Shown: positions 25,601 through 32,496 of the stretch, piece by piece
Layout: each line of letters begins with the position of its first letter
How positions within the stretch are numbered: position 1 is the first letter of the stretch
Assembly: GCF_000716535.1 (NCBI RefSeq)
Contig: NZ_JNWV01000008.1
Coordinates: forward strand, 1-64,000
Origin: Streptomyces flaveolus
GTDB taxonomy: Bacteria > Actinomycetota > Actinomycetes > Streptomycetales > Streptomycetaceae
Direction: 5' to 3'
DNA: 64,000 nt
Notes under the pieces: model-generated
What the model saw: the letters and a program-made list of their open reading frames with translations, nothing else
What the model was told of the DNA's origin: nothing
Database searches by the model: none
Position numbers and translations under genes: made by a program

Positions 25601-26404
25601 GTGCTGACTGTGACCTCGGTGAACGTGAACGGGCTGCGGGCCGCCGCGAAGAAGGGCTTCGTGGAATGGCTCGCCGGGACGGACGCGGACGTCGTCTGCC
25701 TCCAGGAGGTGCGGGCCGAGCCCCACCAGCTGCCCGAGGAGGTCCGCCGCCCCGACGGCTGGCACGTCGTGCACGCTCCGGCCGCCGCCAAGGGCCGCGC
25801 GGGCGTCTCCCTCTACACCCGGCGCGAGCCCGACCGGGTCCGGGTCGGCTTCGGCTCCGCGGAGTTCGACGGCAGCGGGCGCTACGTGGAGGCCGAACTG
25901 CCCGGCGTCACCGTCGCCTCCCTCTACCTGCCCTCCGGGGAGGTCGGCACCGAGCGCCAGGACGAGAAGGTGCGCTTCATGGGCGAGTTCCTGGCCCATC
26001 TGAAAGAACTGCGCGAGCGGGCCGCCGCCGACGGACGCGAGGTCCTCGTCTGCGGCGACTGGAACATCGCCCACCGGCAGGCCGACCTCAAGAACTGGCG
26101 CGGCAACACCAAGAACTCCGGCTTCCTGCCCGAGGAACGGGACTGGCTCGGCCGGGTGTTCGCCGCCGAGGAGGGCGGCTACGTCGACGTCGTCCGCGCC
26201 CTGCACCCGGACGCGGAGGGTCCGTACACCTGGTGGTCGTACCGGGGGCGCGCTTTCGACAACGATTCGGGTTGGCGCATCGATCTCGCCGTGGCGACAC
26301 CTGGGCTCGCCCGGCGTGCGGTCAAGGCGGTGGTGGAGCGAGCGGCCAGCCACGAGGAGCGCTGGTCGGACCACGCGCCGGTGACGGTGGTCTTCGAGAT
26401 GTGA
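25601..26404 (+). CDS. xth: Exodeoxyribonuclease III (AP endonuclease)
   Basis: A 267-residue DNA repair enzyme that cuts 5' to abasic sites and has 3'-5' exonuclease activity. The family motifs are complete: VNVNGLRAA, CLQEVRAE (metal Glu), CGDWNIAH (Asp/Asn pair), GWRIDLAVAT and the catalytic WSDHAPV. GTG 25601 begins right at the first beta strand. A strong hairpin follows and separates it from the convergent recombinase gene. Confidence 0.95.
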   Translation: MLTVTSVNVNGLRAAAKKGFVEWLAGTDADVVCLQEVRAEPHQLPEEVRRPDGWHVVHAPAAAKGRAGVSLYTRREPDRVRVGFGSAEFDGSGRYVEAELPGVTVASLYLPSGEVGTERQDEKVRFMGEFLAHLKELRERAAADGREVLVCGDWNIAHRQADLKNWRGNTKNSGFLPEERDWLGRVFAAEEGGYVDVVRALHPDAEGPYTWWSYRGRAFDNDSGWRIDLAVATPGLARRAVKAVVERAASHEERWSDHAPVTVVFEM

Positions 26405-26408
26405 GGAA

Positions 26409-26451
26409 GACCGCACGAGGCGCCTTCGGCAGGCGGGGCGCCCGTGCGGTC
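26409..26451. terminator. Terminator between xth and the recombinase gene
   Basis: gaccgcacg and cgtgcggtc form 9-bp arms, with a second ggcgcc/ggcgcc pairing inside. It sits four bases after the xth stop and can also serve the convergent recombinase. Confidence 0.8.
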
Positions 26452-26464
26452 CGCAGCGGTCGGC

Positions 26465-27805
26465 TCAGCCGCTCTGCGGGGTCCGTCCCTCGATCGTGAA
26501 GGTCAGGCGTGACGCCTCCGGTCCCCTGTTCCGTTCGGGTCCGCCGCCCCGGCGGCCCTTGGCGACGGTGACGCGGACTCCGTCGCGGAGGAGGTCCTCT
26601 CGGGTCGCGGAGGCCTCCTTCCCTGTCACTCGGCGGTAGCAGTCCAGCGTGTACTGCTCCAGCCAGTCGGAGCGCACACCGGCCGGTGCCGGGCACACCT
26701 CACCGCGAGCGGTCGCTCGGCACACGTAGTCGCCGTGGGGGTAACCCTTGCGCGCAGCGAAGTACATGCGCCCGCCGCATCCTTGGCAGTGCACGACACC
26801 GATGAGCAGCGCAGACGTCGGGCGCCTGGGGCGGCGGGTGCCGTTCGACCGGACCTGGAGGGCCGCCTGGAGCGCGTCGAACTCGGCATCGGACAGCAGG
26901 GGCTGCCCGATGAGGACGGGGGCACCGGCTCCGTCGCGGACCGTTTGGCCGCGATGGGTGCGGTGACCCTTGAGCGACGGGCTGCGCAGCACCTTGGACA
27001 GCGTGCCGGACGTCCACCGGAAGTGGTCGAAGTCACGTCCGTGGCGGCGGCCGCCCGTTCGGCGACCCTGGAGTTGTGCATGGCGGTCCCGTGGCACCGG
27101 CACGCCCTGGTCGTTGAGTTCGCGCGCGAGGGCGATCAGCGAGCGCCCGGATCGCACCTCGCTCACCAGCGACCGTACGAGGGAGGCGGTCTCGGGATCG
27201 GGGGCCAGGCACCACCCGCTGCCCGGGGGGTGAGGTGCCTTCCGGTAGCCGAACGGCACCAGCCCGCCGCCGTAGCGACCCTCCTCACGCAGGGTGGCGT
27301 GGGCGCTGGTGAGGCGCGCGGAGATGGCCTCGGCCTCCCGCTGGGCATCGCGGGCCAGCTCCATGCAGCGCCGGATGACGGAGCCGCCCGCCAGGGGCGT
27401 TACCACGAGCGGGACGCCGTCCTCGGGCATTCCGAAGGCGAGGGTCCGGCCGTGCCGCCGAGCCCAGGCGATCAACTCGGTCATGTGCTCCACGGAGCGC
27501 ACGGCACGGTCCCCGTGCGACCAGACGACGGCCTCGTATGCATGGGGCCGCTGCAACCAGGGGGAGAGTCCCGGCCTCTCGAACGGAGAAGTCGTGCGAG
27601 CCGAGACGCCGAGGTCCGAGGCTTCGGCGACCAGGTGGAAGCCGAGGTGGTCCGCGCAGCGCTGGACGACGGAACGCTGGCGGCCCGGCGACGTCGTCAC
27701 GCTGGTCACGCAACTCAGGCGCAGGGCGGCCAGCGCCCGGGGACGCCCGGTGAGGAGTGGCTCGGCGCCGGTGGGCGGGGCCGAGGGCTGGCTATGGTGG
27801 GGCAT
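26465..27805 (-). CDS. Large serine recombinase (integrase), orphan
   Basis: A 446-residue site-specific recombinase. Resolvase domain (about 25-150): LRLS with likely nucleophile Ser31, the TTSPGRQ motif that follows it in this family, and VVWSHGDRAVRS. Recombinase domain (about 185-310): GGLVPFGYRKAP and SGTLSKVLRSPSLKG. Zinc ribbon near 350-395: CQGCGGRMYF and VCRATARGEVC. A short C-terminus follows, so the coiled coil of phage integrases is reduced or absent. The ATG has AGGAG seven bases upstream. No other mobile-element gene is nearby, so this looks like an element remnant or a lone integrase; the frame is intact. Confidence 0.88.
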   Translation of the reverse strand: MPHHSQPSAPPTGAEPLLTGRPRALAALRLSCVTSVTTSPGRQRSVVQRCADHLGFHLVAEASDLGVSARTTSPFERPGLSPWLQRPHAYEAVVWSHGDRAVRSVEHMTELIAWARRHGRTLAFGMPEDGVPLVVTPLAGGSVIRRCMELARDAQREAEAISARLTSAHATLREEGRYGGGLVPFGYRKAPHPPGSGWCLAPDPETASLVRSLVSEVRSGRSLIALARELNDQGVPVPRDRHAQLQGRRTGGRRHGRDFDHFRWTSGTLSKVLRSPSLKGHRTHRGQTVRDGAGAPVLIGQPLLSDAEFDALQAALQVRSNGTRRPRRPTSALLIGVVHCQGCGGRMYFAARKGYPHGDYVCRATARGEVCPAPAGVRSDWLEQYTLDCYRRVTGKEASATREDLLRDGVRVTVAKGRRGGGPERNRGPEASRLTFTIEGRTPQSG

Positions 27806-27834
27806 GTCGACACTCCTGGACAGAGTCGGCCGTA

Positions 27835-27869
27835 CCCCGGGGCTGGTGGCACAGCCGCCGGGGCTTTTT
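27835..27869 (+). terminator. Intrinsic terminator with T5 tract upstream of the recombinase
   Basis: ccccggggct pairs with agcc-g-ccgggg (one bulge) and is followed by cttttt. It reads on the plus strand, opposite to the flanking genes, and no plus-strand gene precedes it. This fits a leftover end of a lost element; a tiny leader peptide is the weak alternative. Confidence 0.6.
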
Positions 27870-27948
27870 CGATCTCACTGTCGGAGGTCGAGTCGACGCG
27901 CGTACGGACTTGCCGGGAAGCTACTCCGATGGAGTGAATGATCAGGCC

Positions 27949-28611
27949 TCAGCCTTTGTTCATCCGGCGGTCCAGTGCCAGTGAGAGTTCCGCCTCCACG
28001 ACGCTGCGGGCCAGTGGGCGCAGTCGCCGCAGGTCCTCCTCGGGGGCGTGACGCAGGATCAGGTCGGTGAAGAGTTCGGCCAGGGCGTCGGCGTGTTCGC
28101 GGACGCGGGCGCCGGCCGCCAGCACCTCGGCGAGCGGGATGCCCTCGCGGACCAGCGCGGAGGAGACGTCCAGCAGGCGCCGGCTGATGTGCACGATCTC
28201 GTCGCCGTCGGTGCCGAGATAGCCCAGTTCCAGGGCGGCGGCCAGGTTCTCCGGTGTGACCTCGCCCTCGAAGCGGGCGGCGAGTTCCTCGGGGGTGAGG
28301 CGGACGGGCTCCTCCTCGGTGGGGGTGCCGACGCCCAGGAGGTCGGCGACGTCGCGGCCCTGGTCGAGGGCGTCCGCGAGTTCCGCGATGCCGTTCAGGG
28401 TATGGCCGCGCTCCAGGAGGGCCGCGATGGTGCGCAGCCGGGCCAGGTGGTGGTCGTCGTACCAGGCGATGCGGCCCTCGCGGCGGGGCGGCCCTATCAG
28501 CTTGCGTTCGCGGTAGAAGCGCAGGGTGCGCACGGTGATGCCCGCGAGTCGGGCCAGCTCCTCCATGCGGTACTCGCGCCTGACCGTGGGGTGTTCCGCG
28601 TCCTGTGCCAC
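27949..28611 (-). CDS. MerR-family transcriptional regulator
   Basis: A 220-residue regulator with an N-terminal MerR winged helix (YRMEELARLAGITVRTLRFYRERKL with the wing GRIAWYDDHHLARL), a dimerisation helix and an all-helical C-terminal part. No metal-binding Cys cluster is present, so an organic ligand or no ligand is more likely. GTG start, weak ribosome site. It is divergent from the monooxygenase operon across 133 bases that contain a 16-bp palindrome, so it is the likely regulator of that operon. Confidence 0.9.
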   Translation of the reverse strand: MAQDAEHPTVRREYRMEELARLAGITVRTLRFYRERKLIGPPRREGRIAWYDDHHLARLRTIAALLERGHTLNGIAELADALDQGRDVADLLGVGTPTEEEPVRLTPEELAARFEGEVTPENLAAALELGYLGTDGDEIVHISRRLLDVSSALVREGIPLAEVLAAGARVREHADALAELFTDLILRHAPEEDLRRLRPLARSVVEAELSLALDRRMNKG

Positions 28612-28696
28612 GACCGCAGCCTATGGCGTACCGCGGGTAACTTTCCTTCCCCCGCCCCCTACCGCTCAGTAGGAGGCTGCTCTACAGTCCCATTGC

Positions 28697-28712
28697 GCCA
28701 GTGTTCACTGGC
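28697..28712. promoter_or_regulatory. 16-bp palindrome gccagtg-tt-cactggc, candidate operator
   Basis: A perfect palindrome, 33 bases before the monooxygenase start and on the merR side of its ribosome site. It is placed to control the operon, with MerR as the obvious candidate; a roadblock position downstream of the promoter is equally possible. Confidence 0.4.
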
Positions 28713-28744
28713 AGAGTTCCTAGGCGATGCGTGGAGGCTTCGGG

Positions 28745-30274
28745 ATGGCCGAGCACGAGCATGTACGGGTGGCGGTGATCGGGTCCGGGTTCGGCGGGCT
28801 GGGGGCCGCCGTGCGGCTGCGCCGCGAGGGAATCACCGACTTCGTCGTCCTGGAGCGGGCCGACAGCGTCGGCGGCACCTGGCGGGACAACAGTTATCCC
28901 GGGTGCGCATGTGACGTGCCCTCACACCTCTACTCCTTCTCCTTCGCGCCCAATCCGGACTGGCCGCGCACCTTCTCCGGGCAGCGGCACATCCGCGCCT
29001 ACCTGGAGCACGTCACCGACCTCTTCGGACTGCGCCCGCACATCCGCTTCGACTCCGAGGTCAAGCTGATGAACTGGGACAACGAGAACCTGCGGTGGAC
29101 CATCGAGACCACCCGCGGCGCGCTGACCGCCGACGTCGTCGTCTCCGCCACCGGGCCGCTGTCCGACCCGAAGATCCCCGGGATCCCCGGCCTGGAGTCC
29201 TTCCCGGGCAAGGTGTTCCACTCCGCCCGCTGGGACCACGACTACGACCTGCGCGGCAAGCGGGTCGCCGTGGTCGGCACCGGCGCCTCCGCCATCCAGA
29301 TCGTCCCCGCCGTCCAGCCGCGGGTCGGCCGGCTCACCCTCTTCCAGCGCACCCCGCCCTGGGTGATGCCCCGCGTCGACCGCGCCATCAGCGGCGCCGA
29401 GCGCTGGCTCCACCGCCGGCTGCCCGTCACCGCCCAGGCCCGGCGCGGACTGCTGTGGGGCATCCGGGAGCTCCAGGTGCAGGCGTTCACCAAGCGCCCG
29501 GACGAACTCGGCCTGGTCGAACAGCTCGCCAAGCGGAACATGGCCCGCGCGATCAAGGACCCGGCCCTGCGCGCCAAGCTCACCCCGGACTACCGCATCG
29601 GCTGCAAGCGGATCCTGTTGTCCAGCGCCTACTACCCGGCGCTGGCCAGGCCGAACGTGGACGTCGTCGCCAGCGGGCTGAGCGAGATCCGCGGGTCCAC
29701 GCTCGTCGCGGCGGACGGCACCGAGGCCGAGGCCGACGCGATCATCTTCGGTACCGGCTTCCACGTCACGGACATGCCCATCGCCGAGCGCGTGGTCGGC
29801 GCGGAGGGCATCACGCTCGCGGAGTCCTGGAAGAACGGCATGCGGGCGCTGCGCGGAGCCTCGGCGGCCGGGTTCCCGAACTGGATGACGATCATCGGAC
29901 CCAACACCGGCCTCGGGAACTCCTCCATGATCCTCATGATCGAGTCCCAGTTGAACTACATGGCCGACTACCTGCGCCAGCTCGACGTCCTGGGCGGCCG
30001 CACCGCCCTCGACGCCCGGCCCGCCGCCGTCGACGCCTGGAACGACAGGGTGCAGGAGCGCATGAAGCGGACCGTGTGGAACACCGGCGGCTGCACGAGC
30101 TGGTACCTGGACGCCAGCGGCCGCAACACCACCATCTGGCCCGGTACGACGACCGAGTTCCGGCGCGCCACCCGGCGGGTGGACCTCGCGGAGTACGAGG
30201 TCCTGCGCAAGCCCGTACCGGCGGCCGGCCCTGGTGCCGGGCCGGCCGGCCGGAAGAGCGGGGCCGCCGCATGA
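28745..30274 (+). CDS. Baeyer-Villiger-type flavin monooxygenase
   Basis: A 509-residue FAD/NADPH enzyme. N-terminal FAD site GSGFGG (residues 13-18), the Baeyer-Villiger fingerprint FPGKVFHSARWD (153-164, FxGxxxHxxxW-D), a second Rossmann site VVGTGASAIQI, and the C-terminal ATG-like GTGFHVTD. It inserts oxygen into ketones to give esters or lactones, or oxidises heteroatoms. ATG 28745 has GGAGG seven bases upstream; an earlier ATG at 28727 lacks one. It heads a translationally coupled operon with a hydrolase and an SDR, the same order as mycobacterial mymA-lipR-Rv3085. Confidence 0.92.
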   Translation: MAEHEHVRVAVIGSGFGGLGAAVRLRREGITDFVVLERADSVGGTWRDNSYPGCACDVPSHLYSFSFAPNPDWPRTFSGQRHIRAYLEHVTDLFGLRPHIRFDSEVKLMNWDNENLRWTIETTRGALTADVVVSATGPLSDPKIPGIPGLESFPGKVFHSARWDHDYDLRGKRVAVVGTGASAIQIVPAVQPRVGRLTLFQRTPPWVMPRVDRAISGAERWLHRRLPVTAQARRGLLWGIRELQVQAFTKRPDELGLVEQLAKRNMARAIKDPALRAKLTPDYRIGCKRILLSSAYYPALARPNVDVVASGLSEIRGSTLVAADGTEAEADAIIFGTGFHVTDMPIAERVVGAEGITLAESWKNGMRALRGASAAGFPNWMTIIGPNTGLGNSSMILMIESQLNYMADYLRQLDVLGGRTALDARPAAVDAWNDRVQERMKRTVWNTGGCTSWYLDASGRNTTIWPGTTTEFRRATRRVDLAEYEVLRKPVPAAGPGAGPAGRKSGAAA

Positions 30275-31224
30275 GCCGCGGCGCCCACGTCACCTCCGGC
30301 CCCTACGCCCCGCCCGCCCCCGCCCGCACCCTCACCGCCGTCTCCGCCGACGGCGCGCGGCTGCACGTCGAGGTGCACGGCCCCGAGGACGCGCCACCGG
30401 TCGTCCTCTCCCACGGCTGGACCTGCTCGACGGCGTTCTGGGCGGCCCAGATTCGGGACCTGGCCGCCGACCACCGGGTGATCGCCTACGACCAGAGGGG
30501 GCACGGGCGCAGTCCCGCGAACCCCGCCTGCACCACCGGGGCGCTGGCGGACGATCTCGAAGCGGTGCTCGCACGGACGCTGGCCCGCGGGGAGAAGGCG
30601 CTCGTCGTCGGCCACTCCATGGGCGGCATGACGGTCATGGCCGCGGCCGAACGCCCCCGCTTCCGGGAACACGCCGCCGCCGTCCTGCTGTGCAGCACGG
30701 GGAGTTCACGGCTGGTCGCTCAGTCGCGCGTGGTGCCGTTGCGCGCCGGGCGCGTGCGCACCTGGATCACCGGGCGAGTGCTCGGCTCCCGAGCGCCCCT
30801 CGGGCCGGTCACACCGGTCGCGCGGAGCATCCTCAAGTACGCCACGATGGGCGCCGGTTCGGCCCCGCACATGGTGGAGGCGTGCGCGCGGATCGTGCAC
30901 GCCTGCCCGCGCGCCGCGCGGCACGCGTGGTCGGCCGTCCTCGCCGCGCTCGATCTCGACCACGGCGTACGGCGGTTGAGCCCGCCCACCGCCGTGCTGC
31001 ACGGCGCGTCGGACCGGCTCACGCCTGCGGTGCACGCCCGGGCGCTGGTCGCCGCGCTGCCGCACTGCGTCGGCCTCACCGAGCTGCCCGGCGTCGGGCA
31101 CATGACCCCGATCGAGGCGCCGGAGCTGGTGACCGCCCGCATCCGGGACCTCGTCGGCACCTATGTCACGGGGGCCGTCCCCGAGCATGGTTCCACCCCC
31201 GCGCAGATCAAGGAGGGCGCATGA
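30271..31224 (+). CDS. Alpha/beta-hydrolase, probable esterase
   Basis: A 317-residue alpha/beta-hydrolase. Seen are the oxyanion region LSHGWTCS, YDQRGHGRS, the nucleophile elbow GHSMGG with Ser116, LHGASDRLTP (acid Asp region) and GVGHMTPIEAP with the catalytic His. The triad is complete. Its ATGA overlaps the monooxygenase stop, so it is translationally coupled. Hydrolysing the ester made by the monooxygenase is the simplest role, from gene order rather than sequence. Confidence 0.9.
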   Translation: MSRGAHVTSGPYAPPAPARTLTAVSADGARLHVEVHGPEDAPPVVLSHGWTCSTAFWAAQIRDLAADHRVIAYDQRGHGRSPANPACTTGALADDLEAVLARTLARGEKALVVGHSMGGMTVMAAAERPRFREHAAAVLLCSTGSSRLVAQSRVVPLRAGRVRTWITGRVLGSRAPLGPVTPVARSILKYATMGAGSAPHMVEACARIVHACPRAARHAWSAVLAALDLDHGVRRLSPPTAVLHGASDRLTPAVHARALVAALPHCVGLTELPGVGHMTPIEAPELVTARIRDLVGTYVTGAVPEHGSTPAQIKEGA

Positions 31225-32105
31225 GCAGGGTCAGCCTCGAAGGGCAGGTCGCCGTCGTCACGGGAGCGGCGCGCGGCGTCGGCGAGCTGCTGGCGCGCAA
31301 ACTGTCCGCGCGCGGCGCGAAGGTGGCGCTGGTCGGGCTGGAGGAGGAGGCGCTGAAGGAGGTCTCCGGGCGGCTGCACAGCGACAGCGCCCACTGGTAC
31401 GCCGACGTCACCGACCACGAGACGATGAGCCGGGTCGCCGAGGAGGTGAAGGCGCGGTTCGGGAAGGTCGACATCGTGGTCGCCAACGCCGGTGTGGCGA
31501 CGGGCGGTCCGTTCGCCGACTCCGACCCGCAGGCCTGGCGGCGGGTGATCGAGGTGAACCTCATCGGTTCGGCGGTGACCGCGCGGGCGTTCCTGCCGGT
31601 GCTCGTGGAGAGCCGCGGCTATCTGCTCCAGATCGCCTCGCTCGCCGCGATCACTCCCGCGCCGATGATGACGGCGTACTGCGCGTCCAAGTCGGGCGTG
31701 GAGGCGTACGCGCACAGTCTGCGCGCCGAGGTCGGCTACCAGGGCGTCCGCGTCGGGGTCGGGTATCTGTCCTGGACCGACACCGACATGGTGCGCGGCG
31801 CCGACCAGGACGACGTCATGCGGGAGCTGCGGCAGCGGCTGCCGTGGCCCTCGAACAAGACCTACCCGCTGGGTCCCGCCGTGGACCGGCTCGTCGCCGG
31901 GATCGAGCGGCGCTCGGCGCACGTGTACGGGCAGTGGTGGCTGCGGGGCATGCAGGGCGTGCGCGGCGGTCTGCCGGCGCTCATCGGGACGGTCGGGCAG
32001 CGCGAGATGAGGCGGTTCGCGCCCCGCCTTCAGGGGATGCGTTCCGGGCTCGTCGGCGCAGGTGGGGCGGCCGACGAGGCGGCTCGCGCTACGCAGCGTA
32101 ACTGA
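31221..32105 (+). CDS. Short-chain dehydrogenase/reductase
   Basis: A 294-residue NAD(P)-dependent oxidoreductase with a classical SDR core: TGAARGVG (14-21), VVANAG, Ser140, and catalytic Tyr153-xxx-Lys157 in AYCASK. The C-terminal extension (about 245-294, RGMQGVRGGLPALIG and basic residues) may contact the membrane. It overlaps the hydrolase by ATGA with AAGGAGG upstream. In the operon it could make the ketone substrate from a secondary alcohol. Confidence 0.9.
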   Translation: MSRVSLEGQVAVVTGAARGVGELLARKLSARGAKVALVGLEEEALKEVSGRLHSDSAHWYADVTDHETMSRVAEEVKARFGKVDIVVANAGVATGGPFADSDPQAWRRVIEVNLIGSAVTARAFLPVLVESRGYLLQIASLAAITPAPMMTAYCASKSGVEAYAHSLRAEVGYQGVRVGVGYLSWTDTDMVRGADQDDVMRELRQRLPWPSNKTYPLGPAVDRLVAGIERRSAHVYGQWWLRGMQGVRGGLPALIGTVGQREMRRFAPRLQGMRSGLVGAGGAADEAARATQRN

Positions 32106-32193
32106 TCGACATGCAGGCTGTGTTCGCCCGTGTGAATCTGGTCGAGGCCCCACCGAGGGGCCGGACCCCCACTCATCACGGGAGTGAACCCAC

Positions 32194-32418
32194 ATGGGTA
32201 TGAAGGACCAGTTCCAGGACAAGTCGCGCCAGGCCAAGGAGAAGATGGACCAGGGCCGCGAGAAGGTCGGCCAGCGCGGTCCGCAGCAGGGCCGGCAGGG
32301 CCAGCAGCAGGGCCGGCAGGGCCAGCCGCCGTCGGAGCGGGGCGGCCAGAACCACCGTGACATCGAGGACACGGAGCGGCAGATGGAGGACCGGCTCGAC
32401 CGGGACTACGACGCCTGA
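32194..32418 (+). CDS. Small Gln/Gly/Arg-rich hydrophilic protein
   Basis: A 74-residue protein with no hydrophobic core: a lysine/glutamine helix at the start (MGMKDQFQDKSRQAKEKMDQ), a repeated QQGRQGQ unit (two copies, 21-base period, 32284-32323), and an acidic end (DIEDTERQMEDRLDRDYDA). The start resembles CsbD-like stress proteins, but I would not assign that family. ATG with GGGAG upstream. It follows the SDR operon after 88 bases and ends in a terminator. Confidence 0.7.
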   Translation: MGMKDQFQDKSRQAKEKMDQGREKVGQRGPQQGRQGQQQGRQGQPPSERGGQNHRDIEDTERQMEDRLDRDYDA

Positions 32419-32449
32419 CCGCTGCGCCCGGCCTCGGCCGGTTGACGTG

Positions 32450-32477
32450 GGGTGCCCTTCTTGCGGGAGGGGCACCC
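32450..32477. terminator. Terminator between convergent genes
   Basis: gggtgccc and gggcaccc form a perfect 8-bp stem with a 12-base loop between the small Gln-rich gene and the tricorn gene. It serves either strand. Confidence 0.65.
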
Positions 32478-32496
32478 TGCGCCGCTTGAGGGTGAC

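Noticed and set aside
27804..27893. A tiny plus-strand leader peptide starting MSTLLDRVGRTPGLV before the T5 hairpin
   Set aside because: No ribosome site and no plus-strand gene to attenuate; kept only as a weak alternative for the terminator.
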